Assembly: GCA_042408875.1 (NCBI GenBank)
Contig: JBHOQS010000022.1
Span: forward strand, 372,001 to 436,000
Direction of reading: 5' to 3'
Source of the DNA: JBHOQS01 sp042408875
GTDB taxonomy: Bacteria > Chloroflexota > UBA11872 > JBHOQS01
DNA: 64,000 nt
Of this stretch, positions 26,701 through 33,967 are shown piece by piece. Every line of letters begins with the position of its first letter. The first letter of the stretch is position 1. The translations under genes and the position numbers were made by a program. Under the pieces are notes generated by a model that saw only the letters and a list, made by a program, of their open reading frames with translations, was not told the origin of the DNA and searched no databases.

Positions 26701-26797
26701 CGCTGAAGCATGGGCGGCTGGCTCGACGTTGCCGACTACTCAGGCAGTCGCTGCAGCGCTTGCGGTCCAACCGGACACTCCTTCGGCAGGCTCATGA
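23771..26797 (+). CDS. AfsR/SARP-type transcriptional regulator (wHTH-BTAD-NB-ARC-TPR)
   Basis: About 1008 residues from ATG 23771 (ATG 23813 is also possible; no clear ribosome site). Domains in order: winged helix OmpR-like DNA binding (~38-140, IQLLGGFRVWV …), bacterial transcriptional activator domain (~143-277), NB-ARC ATPase with P-loop TGTGGCGKTRLA (~345) and Walker B LLLVLDNCEHL (~415), then tetratricopeptide repeats (~755-955) ending near LFGAAAALR. Such signal-transduction ATPases switch on target genes after ligand or protein binding to the TPR end. It is divergent from the LutBA gene (215 bp between), its most likely target. It is intact. Confidence 0.88.
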   Translation: MPSRASGDPTSSAAMSFSSASAQSVGDAHRSSQPPGLRIQLLGGFRVWVGNRTIPDQAWRPRATATVLKLLALAPGHQLHRDEVLELLWPETPVATAANRLHGILYTARRILEPDLPPRARSAYLRMEGEQVALCPGGALWTDVAAFETAAASAETSQEPATCMAAITLYGGELLPEDRYEEWAVRRREELHARYVALVRRLAELCQAQGDLAGTIAALERLIAAEPTDEPAHVALMRLYAATGRRTQALRLYNQFRETLQRELEVEPEAATQRLYEDILRGDIPSVQEVPAQGDWQAGRGVHPPAQRRHNLPVQLTSFIGREREIAEVTGLLTTSRLVTLTGTGGCGKTRLALEVAARVVDWFADGVWLVELAALTDGQLVVQAVASALGLRQQSGRPLVEILVDYAQPRHLLLVLDNCEHLVGACAALADLLLRDCPRLHILATSREPLGIAGETRWRVPSLDTPDPHTLPDGVDLPSLLAGYDAVRLFVDRARLSAPNFMLTPHNAAAVAQVCHRLDGLPLAIELAAARVNVLPVEQIAARLHDVFHLLGGGSRTALPRQQTLQAMMDWSYDLLSEKEQRLLRRLAVFADGATLEAAEAICTGNGIDAAEVLDLLAALVDKSLVIVEEHAGEARYRLLEIIRQYAAGKLQAAGEEAELRRRHRDWYLRLAERAEPESWGAAQRLWLERLELEHENLRAALAWSVADPQGAEAGLRLAAALWNFWWMRGYLSEGRRWLEQMLRRQEEAPLAARAKGLHASGVIAYALGDHATANQELEQSLALYQSLGDRRGIALNLTYLGMLARHRGEYARASTLLEKSATLLRGLGETWAMAVALNVLGDIAADQRDYATARAFYEQGLGLLRHVQDTWGIAFTLVHLGRVAYWQGEHRHAVLLCREALTLLQELGVPRGTAACLETLAGIAAARGQLDRATQLFGAAAALRRSLGTPSAPQERADNERVIAMLRAGLGAEAFAEAWAAGSTLPTTQAVAAALAVQPDTPSAGS

Positions 26798-26902
26798 CGT
26801 GGCTGGCCGACGGCTCCAGCCAGCTAGCCGGTACACGCAAGGCCGCGTAGAATAGCAGCGCAACGGTCTGGAGGAGCACGTTGGCGGGACGAGGCTAATT
26901 GG

Positions 26903-28012
26903 ATGAGCACCGCATGCTGTCGCTTGCCGCTGGTGGTCTGGATCGGGATCGTGCTGGCGTTCCTTGCTCCCGCCCTGGTCGTGCAGGCCGCGCCGGCGCG
27001 ACAAGACGCCCTGCCGAAGGGTAGTGTGGTTATCCTGCAAGGCACGCCCCATTTATGGATCGCCGACGAGTAGGGCAACCTGCACTGGGCCGCTGGCGCG
27101 CGGGCCCTCATCGGCCGGGAAGTTGATTGGACCTCGCGACGTGAGGTCACCCTCGAGGTGCCCAGCGCCTGCCGCGGGGTGACCCGTGGCTGCCGGCCGG
27201 CCTCCTGCGAGAGGGCGACTCCTTGTACCTGGTTACGTGGAATACCGAGGATCCGGTGCCGCTCCTCCAGCTCATCCAGTCGCTCCAAGAGGTCGACCTC
27301 TTGGGCATCAACGCAGCGAACCTCAGCGCGTCCACGCTGGACTGCGCTGACTGGGAGCAGCGCTATGGCATCGAGGCCGGCTCGCTCCCACGGGCGGCTC
27401 TAGCGCCCGTCCCAGCACTGGAGGAGCCGAGCCCGGCCCTGCCGGCGGGGCCGGTGCTTCTCGCGGAGAGCTTCGATGACTCCGCCCGAGGGGCGCTGCC
27501 CCAGAGTTCGTCGGCGCCTGCCCTCTGGCTAGTAGGCTAGCAAAACGGGGAGTACGTGGTCAGCAGCATCGATCCCTTTCGCAGCGGTGCGCTGGGTGTC
27601 AGGCTCCCGAACATATACACGGACGTGACGCTGGCGGTAGACGCCCGGCTCACCGCGGGACTGCGCGCCGGTTACGTTGCCATCGCCTGCCGCGCTGGGG
27701 CCGGCCACTACCACCTCACGGTCCATCCAGACTCCCGTTCCTTCGCGCTCGCTCGCTGGGACGGTGGAACTCGTGTCGCGCTGGTCGACTGGCGGGTCTC
27801 CCCGGCGATTAAAGAGTGGTTGCAGACGAACCGTCTTGCGCTGAGCTACGTCGGGAGTACGATTACCGCCCGCGTGAACGGGGTGCTGGTCGCTTCGGTG
27901 CAGGACAGCACTTACCGTGAGGGCGCGCTCTGGATCGGCGCCGGCGCCTTTTCGGGAGGCACGGGAGTTGATCTCAGCCCGGTTCGACAACCTGCTCGTC
28001 ACCCGGCTCTGA
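26903..28012 (+). pseudogene. Decayed secreted protein gene (two in-frame TAGs, at least two frameshifts)
   Basis: The remnant begins at ATG 26903 with a signal peptide (LPLVVWIGIVLAFLAPALVVQA). Reading continues to a TAG at 27071 (HLWIADE*GNLHWAAG). A frame change occurs near 27160 (…VTLEV, then QRLPRGDPWLPAGLL). The next frame runs through DWEQRYGIEAGS to a second TAG at 27538 (LWLVG*QNGEYVV), continues to about 27960, shifts again and ends FDNLLVTRL with TGA at 28012. The C-terminal half is a beta-sandwich, LamG/glycosidase-like domain (VNGVLVASV … FDNLLV). The intact protein would be ~365 residues, secreted, of unknown function. Alternatively the lesions are sequencing errors. Confidence 0.8.
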
Positions 28013-28024
28013 GGGAAGGCACTT

Positions 28025-28678
28025 GTGGCTGAGCCATGGGCGGTTCGGTGGCTGGCAACACATGTCGCCTTGCTGGTGCAAGGCTACGCGATCCAGCTCT
28101 CGGATGGCTGGCGCGCTAGCTCAAGCGTGGTGCTGGCGCGCACCTCGGTTGGCTGGCATCTCTTTGATCCCGGCCTCAACCGGGCCGCGCTGCTCAAGAG
28201 TCTGGTTGCTATAGGGGTCAAACGCCGAGAGATCGCCACTGTGTGCCTGACGCACTACCACCTTGACCATACGTATCTCACTGCCCTCTTCCCGCAGGCG
28301 ACCATCGTGGATCGGTTCTACGAGTACCGTCGTGACCGGCTCCGGGAGCATCTGGGCCAGATCGCAGATGGGGCGATCCGGGTGCTGTCTACGCCTGGAC
28401 ACTGCCCGGAGCACTGCTCGTTTTTCGTGCAGCCGCACACGCTCGACGACGAGCCCGTCGTCGTGGCCGGGGATGTCTTCTGGTGGCCTGAAGAGGTGCC
28501 ACAGCAGGTGGACCTCGAGGCACCGGACCCTCTGGCGACCGACCATGCCGCGCTGGTCGCGAGCCGCCGTCGCGTCCTTGAGGCCGCTCGTGGCGGGTGG
28601 ATCGTCCCGGGGCATGGCGTGCCGTTTCGCAGCAATAGGGGAGCTGGCACGCCGTTGCCACCGCCCATGGCGCGCTGA
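28025..28678 (+). CDS. MBL-fold metallo-hydrolase
   Basis: 217 residues from GTG 28025 (AAGG 5 nt upstream), 12 nt after the decayed gene. Metal-binding motifs of the metallo-beta-lactamase fold are all present: LTHYHLDHTY, STPGHCPEHC, VAGDVFWW and IVPGHGVPF. The small size and lack of a signal peptide fit cytoplasmic MBLAC1-like hydrolases, which include glyoxalase-II-like and RNA-processing enzymes. The substrate cannot be told. The C-terminal tail (RSNRGAGTPLPPPMAR) is low-complexity. Confidence 0.8.
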   Translation: MAEPWAVRWLATHVALLVQGYAIQLSDGWRASSSVVLARTSVGWHLFDPGLNRAALLKSLVAIGVKRREIATVCLTHYHLDHTYLTALFPQATIVDRFYEYRRDRLREHLGQIADGAIRVLSTPGHCPEHCSFFVQPHTLDDEPVVVAGDVFWWPEEVPQQVDLEAPDPLATDHAALVASRRRVLEAARGGWIVPGHGVPFRSNRGAGTPLPPPMAR

Positions 28679-28690
28679 CCGAGGGGGCGT

Positions 28691-28720
28691 TTGCCTGGGC
28701 TCGCTACTGCCTGGTATAAT
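28691..28720 (+). promoter_or_regulatory. Sigma-70-type promoter of tRNA-Pro
   Basis: TTGCCT (28691-28696), 18-bp spacer and a perfect TATAAT (28715-28720). The predicted start lies about 30 nt before the mature tRNA. Confidence 0.65.
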
Positions 28721-28757
28721 CGACTGTGCTGCAGCCGGATGCCGTGGGGCAGCACAG

Positions 28758-28831
<74 letters not shown>

Positions 28832-28843
28832 CCTGCGCTGGTG

Positions 28844-28893
28844 GAGCATCGGGACTATGACAAGTACGTCCCGATGCTCTATGTTTTTATTTT
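28844..28893 (+). terminator. Intrinsic terminator after tRNA-Pro
   Basis: Twelve-bp perfect stem GAGCATCGGGAC (28844-28855) with GTCCCGATGCTC (28868-28879), 12-nt loop, followed by TATGTTTTTATTTT. It is the clearest rho-independent terminator in the window. Confidence 0.9.
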
Positions 28894-29074
28894 GACCGCA
28901 TCTAGCCGGTGATTCACCAGGGCCACTTTACTCTCACTCTCAGAAAGATTCCCTCTGTCGCGATGGCCTGAAAGAGGCTTGATTCTGTGACCGATCCACC
29001 CGGGTACGATGACGAGAAGATCAGTGCCTGGCTCTCGCTCTGCTCCCCGAGGGTTAGGATCCGAAGAGCGGAAC

Positions 29075-29094
29075 TACAATAGAGTACAATAGAG
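29075..29094 (+). repeat. 10-bp tandem duplication
   Basis: TACAATAGAG at 29075-29084 and 29085-29094, identical, directly after the stop of the 2-hydroxyacid dehydrogenase gene. The 265 bp from the tRNA to that gene hold nothing else recognisable. Confidence 0.9.
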
Positions 29095-29096
29095 AT

Positions 29097-30104
29097 TTAT
29101 GCGTGCTTCCGGCGCTCCCACGCCTCCGGGTTGACCAGGTGCGGGGGGCGCTCGCCGCGCAGGGCAGCCAGCAGGTTGCGCGCTGCCATTTCAGACATTT
29201 TCGCACGTGTCGCGACGCTGGCGCTGGCGATGTGCGGCACAATGATCACGTTTGGACGGTCGAGCAGAGGGCTGTCTAAGGGTATGGGCTCGGGATCGGT
29301 GACGTCGAGCGCGGCCCCGCCGATCCATCCCTCATCCAGCGCGCGCACCAGCGCCGCCTGATCAACGATGCCCCCACGCGCGGTGTTCACCAGGATGGCA
29401 TTGCGCTTCATCAGCCGGAGTTCCCGTTCGCCGATGAAGTGACGCGTCTCGGCGTTCAGCGGGAGGTGCAACGACACGTAATCGCTCTGGCTCAGGAGCT
29501 CCTCGAGCGAGACGCGCTGAGCGCCGGTCGCCTGTTCAACCTCTGGCTTTGCCGTGCGACTGACGTACAAGATGCGCATGTCAAATCCTCGAGCGCGTTT
29601 GGCTACCTCGCGGCCGATCGCCCCCATGCCCACGATGCCGAGCGTGCGATGGTGCACATCCTGGCCGACGAGCAGGCTGGGCAGCCAGTGCTTCCACTTG
29701 CCGGCGTGCACATACTGGTGCCCCTCCACGATGCGGCGCGCCGCAGCCATCAGCAGGGCGAAGGTGTGGTCGGCGCACGTCTCAGCCAGGATGCCAGGTG
29801 TATTGCACACCAGGATGCCGCGCCGCGTTGCCTCGGCGACATCCACGTTGTCGTAGCCGACGCCGAAGTTGCTGATGACGCGCAGGCGCGGGGCAGCATC
29901 CATCGCCTCACGGTCCAGACGCTCCGTAGTATTGGAGACCATGACACCCTCGACATCGGCGATTGCGCGCAGGAACTCCTCACGTGGCAGGAGCTCCTCG
30001 CCCTCCCGAATAACCGCGTCGCATTCCGCCTCGATCATCTCAGGACCGGGCGAAGGGAAATGCCAGGAGACGAACACTTTCGGTCGTGCTGCGGGTTGCG
30101 CCAT
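29097..30104 (-). CDS. 2-hydroxyacid dehydrogenase (glyoxylate/hydroxypyruvate reductase family)
   Basis: 335 residues from ATG 30104 (GGTGGA 8 nt upstream). It is a D-isomer-specific dehydrogenase: NAD(P)-binding LGIVGMGAIGREVA, and catalytic Arg in VNTARGGIVD, Glu in DVTDPEP and His in VPHIASAS. The length and motif spacing fit GyaR/GhrB-type enzymes that reduce glyoxylate, hydroxypyruvate or 2-ketogluconate. Such an enzyme would fit the sugar-acid catabolism suggested by other genes here. It is transcribed alone. Confidence 0.88.
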   Translation of the reverse strand: MAQPAARPKVFVSWHFPSPGPEMIEAECDAVIREGEELLPREEFLRAIADVEGVMVSNTTERLDREAMDAAPRLRVISNFGVGYDNVDVAEATRRGILVCNTPGILAETCADHTFALLMAAARRIVEGHQYVHAGKWKHWLPSLLVGQDVHHRTLGIVGMGAIGREVAKRARGFDMRILYVSRTAKPEVEQATGAQRVSLEELLSQSDYVSLHLPLNAETRHFIGERELRLMKRNAILVNTARGGIVDQAALVRALDEGWIGGAALDVTDPEPIPLDSPLLDRPNVIIVPHIASASVATRAKMSEMAARNLLAALRGERPPHLVNPEAWERRKHA

Positions 30105-30341
30105 CGGTCGTTCCACCTGCGGCAAGAGTGAAGAGTAGCGTAAGTAGAGTAATGAGCTGGCTGGCCTGATAGTAGGCACGGGCTGGCCCGCTGTCAACCG
30201 GCGGCGCATCCGCACACAACAGGCCAGTGCGCGGATGCGGTCGAGAGACGATCGGGCCAGCCGGGCCGGTGCGACTGGCTGCGCAAGCAGGTCCTTACGG
30301 CCCTAGTGAGACGGGGTTCCCTGCCGTAGGATAGGCGTGCT

Positions 30342-31142
30342 GTGATACCGCTGCGCCGAAATCCGCTGCCACGTTGTGCCGGGGGACGTGTCCTACGCGC
30401 CCCGGCCGGCCTGTTCCTCCTGCTGCTGGCGCTTACTCAGACGAGCTGCACGGTGGGTGCTGAGCAGACAGCGGGCTCGCTGCGAGTAAGCGTCGGGCCC
30501 TCGGCCCAGCCCGGTGACCTCGCGCTGGGACTGCAACTGCTGGTGCTACTGACCGTGCTGAGCCTCGCGCCAGCAATTCTCACCCTGATGACCTCCTTCG
30601 TGCGTATTGTGATCGTGCTGTCGTTCGCACGCACGGCCATCGGGGTGCCGCAGTTGCCGCCGAACCAGGTTCTGCTGGGGCTGGCGCTCTTCCTGACTGC
30701 GTTCATTATGGCTCCGGTGTGGCAGCAGGTGAATGATACGGCAGTACAGCCCTACCTGCGGAACGAGCTGCCGCTGAGCGAGGCGTTCGAGCGCGGCATG
30801 GAGCCGGTACGTGAGTTCATGTTGCGGCAGACCCGAGAGAAGGACCTGGCGCTGTTCGTCAGCCTGGCAAAGCTGCCCCGGCCGCGCAATCCATCGGAGA
30901 TCCCGACGCACATCCTGGTGCCTGCGTTCGCCATCAGTGAGCTGAAGACAGCATTTCAGATGGGCTTCATCATCCTGGTGCCCTTCCTGATCATCGACAT
31001 GGTCGTCTCCAGTACGCTGATGAGCATGGGAATGCTGATGCTCCCTCCCGTGACGATCTCCCTGCCATTTAAGATCCTGTTGTTCGTCATGGTTGACGGC
31101 TGGCACCTGATCGTGCTGAACCTGGTGGCGAGCTTCAGCTAG
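30342..31142 (+). CDS. fliP: Flagellar/type III export apparatus protein FliP, isolated
   Basis: 266 residues from GTG 30342. It has an N-terminal cleavable signal-like segment, then the diagnostic FliP core: LTMMTSF-like LTLMTSFVRIVIVLSFAR, PPNQVLLGLALFLT, and the C-terminal segments AFQMGFIILVPFLIIDMVVSS and MMMLPP-like MLMLPPVTISLPFKILLFVMVDGW. FliP forms the membrane pore of the flagellar secretion gate with FliQ and FliR. No other flagellar gene is adjacent on either side, although fliP normally sits next to fliO, fliQ, fliR and flhB. The gene looks full-length and uncorrupted. Confidence 0.88.
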   Translation: MIPLRRNPLPRCAGGRVLRAPAGLFLLLLALTQTSCTVGAEQTAGSLRVSVGPSAQPGDLALGLQLLVLLTVLSLAPAILTLMTSFVRIVIVLSFARTAIGVPQLPPNQVLLGLALFLTAFIMAPVWQQVNDTAVQPYLRNELPLSEAFERGMEPVREFMLRQTREKDLALFVSLAKLPRPRNPSEIPTHILVPAFAISELKTAFQMGFIILVPFLIIDMVVSSTLMSMGMLMLPPVTISLPFKILLFVMVDGWHLIVLNLVASFS

Positions 31143-31295
31143 GCGCCGGCCTTGCCGGTGCAGGCTCAGGCGCAGTCTATGGTAAACTCACCTACGTGCG
31201 GTAGGCGGTTCTCCTCTCGACACCGGCCGGCGCGTACCGTAAGCTGAGGCAGAGCGTATCGCTCACCTGCAACGAGCCTGCGCAGGAACCACACA

Positions 31296-31865
31296 GTGCC
31301 GCGACATCGCTTAGGGCTGCACGCACGCTACGCGCGTCGGGAATTGCTGGTGCTGCCGCTCGCCGGGGCGCTAGCGGCTGGATGTGGTAAGGCGCGCCCG
31401 CTTACGGCCAGGGCGAACGAACAAGGGAACGGACTCGAGGCCGAGTATTGGGATAATGCGGAGTGGAGCGGTGAGCCACGCATCAAGCGTGTCGATCCGC
31501 TCCTCGATTTCACCTGGTCGCGCTCCCCTATCAACGGCGGGCGGCCCGTGCTGTTCAGCATTCGCTGGCGCGGCTTTCTCCGTATCCCGAATGAGGAGCC
31601 GGGCTACTACGTGCTGACGCTGCTGTCCGACGATGGTTCCTGGCTCGACCTTGACGGGACGACGATTATCGACAACGGCGGTATCCACTACCCGGAGGCG
31701 CGCAGCAAACGCCTGGCGCTCACGATTGGCTGGCACCAGATCGAGATCCGCTATTTCGCCGGGCCGGATCCCCCGGCGATGCTGCGCTTTTCATGGGAGA
31801 CACCATCGGGCCGCCGGGAGGTAGTCCCACAAGCAGCGCTCTATACCCGCCGGCCGCAGTTCTAA
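31296..31865 (+). CDS. PA14-domain lipoprotein
   Basis: 189 residues from GTG 31296. The N-terminus ARRELLVLPLAGALAAGC combines a twin-arginine-like RR with a lipobox, so it is probably a Tat- or Sec-exported lipoprotein. Residues ~47-180 form a PA14 beta-barrel (GLEAEYWDNAEWSGEP … LLSDDGSWLDLDGTTIIDN … EIRYFAGPDPPAML), a domain that binds carbohydrates in glycosidases and adhesins. The domain stands alone, so a cell-surface carbohydrate-binding role is likely. It overlaps the convergent receiver gene by 4 nt. Confidence 0.8.
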   Translation: MPRHRLGLHARYARRELLVLPLAGALAAGCGKARPLTARANEQGNGLEAEYWDNAEWSGEPRIKRVDPLLDFTWSRSPINGGRPVLFSIRWRGFLRIPNEEPGYYVLTLLSDDGSWLDLDGTTIIDNGGIHYPEARSKRLALTIGWHQIEIRYFAGPDPPAMLRFSWETPSGRREVVPQAALYTRRPQF

Positions 31866-32263
31866 GCGGAAGGCTCATGCGGACGCCTGATGTACAGCAG
31901 GACAGCCCGCAGCAGTTCAGCGCTGTCGAACGGCTTCTGAAACCACGCTACTACGCCGCGGGGGAGTATTCCTGGACTGGGCGCTGTGGACAGTACGATA
32001 ATAGCCGGGGCAGGGGCGGCTGGTGGGAGTAAGAGCGCCTGAAGGACCGCGTTGGGGCCCTCCCCGGAGGGCCGCCAGTCGAGCAGTAGCACCTCCGGCT
32101 GCGTTGTGCGCAACGCAGCGCGTGCTGCACCGACTGTCTCGGTCGCGCCAGTTATGAGCGCATGCTCCTCGAGCAGTTCTCGCAGGAACTGCCGCGTTGC
32201 CGGGTCTCGCTCGATGATCAAGACGGTGCCATGCGAGCCCTCGGCTGGCCCAGCACGCCCCAT
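31862..32263 (-). CDS. Stand-alone response-regulator receiver domain protein
   Basis: 133 residues. CheY-like receiver: VLIIERDP (acidic pocket reduced to E-R-D), phospho-acceptor Asp in LLLDWRPSG, Thr in VLSTAPS and conserved Lys in WFQKPFD. No output domain. ATG 32263 is 3 nt after the stop of a small upstream ORF. The usual DD pair at the N-terminus is ED-like, so phosphorylation may be weak. No histidine kinase is nearby. Confidence 0.72.
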   Translation of the reverse strand: MGRAGPAEGSHGTVLIIERDPATRQFLRELLEEHALITGATETVGAARAALRTTQPEVLLLDWRPSGEGPNAVLQALLLPPAAPAPAIIVLSTAPSPGILPRGVVAWFQKPFDSAELLRAVLLYIRRPHEPSA

Positions 32264-32266
32264 CGT

Positions 32267-32464
32267 CTATGTCCCTTCAGGAATCTGTCGTGCTATCTGG
32301 AGCGCCGTATCTCCAGCAGCCGCGTACGCTCCGGGTAGACTGGTTGCCACCCGTGCTTCCAGCCCGTACCTTAGCATGGCGTCTAAGAGGTCCCCCAAAT
32401 AGGCTATGACTTTCAGGCTAGCGAATAGGCGCGTGCCAGCATCTCGGTACATACTCGCCAGCAT
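32267..32464 (-). CDS. Small hypothetical protein upstream of the receiver gene
   Basis: 65 residues if it starts at ATG 32464; in-frame sequence continues upstream but looks non-coding. Sequence MYRDAGTRLFASLKVIAYLG, then LLDAMLRYGLEARVAT, is helical with no known domain. It ends 3 nt before the receiver gene, so the two are probably one operon. On the minus strand TACAAT lies about 14 nt before the ATG and no ribosome site is visible. I do not recognise it. Confidence 0.4.
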   Translation of the reverse strand: MLASMYRDAGTRLFASLKVIAYLGDLLDAMLRYGLEARVATSLPGAYAAAGDTALQIARQIPEGT

Positions 32465-32503
32465 GCGTTCTATAACTATTGTATTCGCGCTGCTATTTTG
32501 CGG

Positions 32504-32532
32504 TTGACGCGTACAAGTGCTCCAAGTACAGT
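32504..32532 (+). promoter_or_regulatory. Sigma-70-type promoter of the site-2 protease gene
   Basis: TTGACG (32504-32509), 17-bp spacer and TACAGT (32527-32532). It lies about 110 nt upstream of ATG 32651, in the divergent region opposite the small hypothetical gene. Confidence 0.6.
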
Positions 32533-32650
32533 ATGTGACATAGGGTAGCAGAGCCGGATGGACCCCTGCCGCGAGTGCATGGGCAGGCGGGGCGGTGTGC
32601 CGGTCAGGGCGAGCCGGCGGCGCAGTCCCCGAAAATGGAGTTGTGGCAAC

Positions 32651-33835
32651 ATGGAGGGCTCCTTCCGTCTCGGCCGCATCGCTGGCATCGACGTCTCGAT
32701 CCATGCGAGCTGGCTGGTGGTCTTCGGCCTAGTGGTGTGGTCGTTGGCCTCCGGCTATTTGCCGGGGCTGTACCCCGGCTGGGCTCCGGCGACGTATCTC
32801 CTGACGGCCATCGTTGCCGCGCTGCTGCTGTTCGCCTCTGTGCTGGCCCATGAGCTTAGCCACTCCGTCGTGGCGCGGGCACGCGGCCTGCCGGTGCGCG
32901 GGATCACGCTCTTCATCTTCGGCGGTGTGGCGAATATCGGGCAAGAGGCTTCTCGCCCGCTCGATGAGTTCCTCATGGCTGTTGTTGGCCCGCTCTCCAG
33001 CCTCGTGCTGGCCGCCCTGTTCTGGGCGGCCAGTGTACTGGCGCGCCCCCTGGCGACAACGCCTGCGCATGCCATCTTGGTCTACCTAGCCACGCTGAAT
33101 ACCGCCCTGGCGCTCTTTAACCTCCTGCCGGGCTTCCCGCTCGATGGGGGGCGGGTCTTACGCTCCATCGTGTGGGGAGTCACCGCTGATGTTCGCCGCG
33201 CCACGCAGATCGCTGCTATGACCGGGAACGCCGTCGCCTACCTGTTCATTCTGGGCGGGCTGTGGATCGCCTTTGTGCGCGGTGATTTCTTCAACGGCAT
33301 CTGGCTGGCGTTCATTGGCTGGTTCTTGAACAATGCAGCAGATGCCAGCCGCCGCCAGGTCGAGATGCAGTATCGTCTGGCCGGCGTGCGGGTCGGTGAC
33401 ATTATGAATCCCGCTCCGGTGGTGGTGGCGCCTGAGGTGACCCTGCGTGACCTGGTCAACGACTACGTGCTACGCCGCGGTGTGCGTGCGTTGCCGGTCG
33501 TTGAGGGTGACCGCCTGGTGGGGATCATTACCCTGAGCGACATCAAAGAGGTCCCTCAGGATCAGTGGCCGACAACGACTGTGGGGGAGGTGGTGCGGCG
33601 GCGGACCAGTCTGGTCGTGGCCACGCCACGCCAGGACCTTGCCTCGGCGATCAATGCGCTGGCCGAGGGAGATCTCAACCAGTTGCCGGTGGTCGAGGAT
33701 GGACGCCTGGTAGGCCTGCTCACGCGAAGCGACATCATCCGGTATTTCCAGGTACGCGAGCTCCTGGGCCTGGACACGCCACCACGGCGTGGAGGAGCAC
33801 CGCCGCGCGAGCCGGGCGAGCGCCGGGCGGTGTAA
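32651..33835 (+). CDS. Site-2 protease (M50) with tandem CBS domains
   Basis: 394 residues from ATG 32651 (GGAG about 10 nt upstream). The zinc metalloprotease motif HELSH lies in a membrane segment near residue 70 and the second ligand motif NLLPGFPLDGGR near 165. About six membrane helices are followed by two CBS domains at ~265-375 (IMNPAPVVVAPEVTL … LPVVEGDRLVGIITLSDI; ending LPVVEDGRLVGLLTRSDI). This SpoIVFB-like class cuts membrane-embedded regulators, and CBS domains sense adenine nucleotides. The substrate is unknown; a membrane anti-sigma such as the one at 2879 is a conceivable but untested target. Confidence 0.9.
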   Translation: MEGSFRLGRIAGIDVSIHASWLVVFGLVVWSLASGYLPGLYPGWAPATYLLTAIVAALLLFASVLAHELSHSVVARARGLPVRGITLFIFGGVANIGQEASRPLDEFLMAVVGPLSSLVLAALFWAASVLARPLATTPAHAILVYLATLNTALALFNLLPGFPLDGGRVLRSIVWGVTADVRRATQIAAMTGNAVAYLFILGGLWIAFVRGDFFNGIWLAFIGWFLNNAADASRRQVEMQYRLAGVRVGDIMNPAPVVVAPEVTLRDLVNDYVLRRGVRALPVVEGDRLVGIITLSDIKEVPQDQWPTTTVGEVVRRRTSLVVATPRQDLASAINALAEGDLNQLPVVEDGRLVGLLTRSDIIRYFQVRELLGLDTPPRRGGAPPREPGERRAV

Positions 33836-33874
33836 GGCCTGGAAGCCTTGTAAGCTTTGTGAGGCCTGGAAGTC

Positions 33875-33898
33875 CGAATAGAAACACGAATAGAAACC
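33875..33898 (+). repeat. 12-bp tandem duplication
   Basis: CGAATAGAAACA then CGAATAGAAACC, one mismatch, in the 132-bp gap between the site-2 protease and exchanger genes. GGCCTGGAAG also occurs twice just upstream (about 33836 and 33863). Confidence 0.85.
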
Positions 33899-33967
33899 AC
33901 CCAATCAACACCAACGTTGATGCCCAGAATACTGCACATCAGGCAGATACATTAGGTAAAGAGCCGT

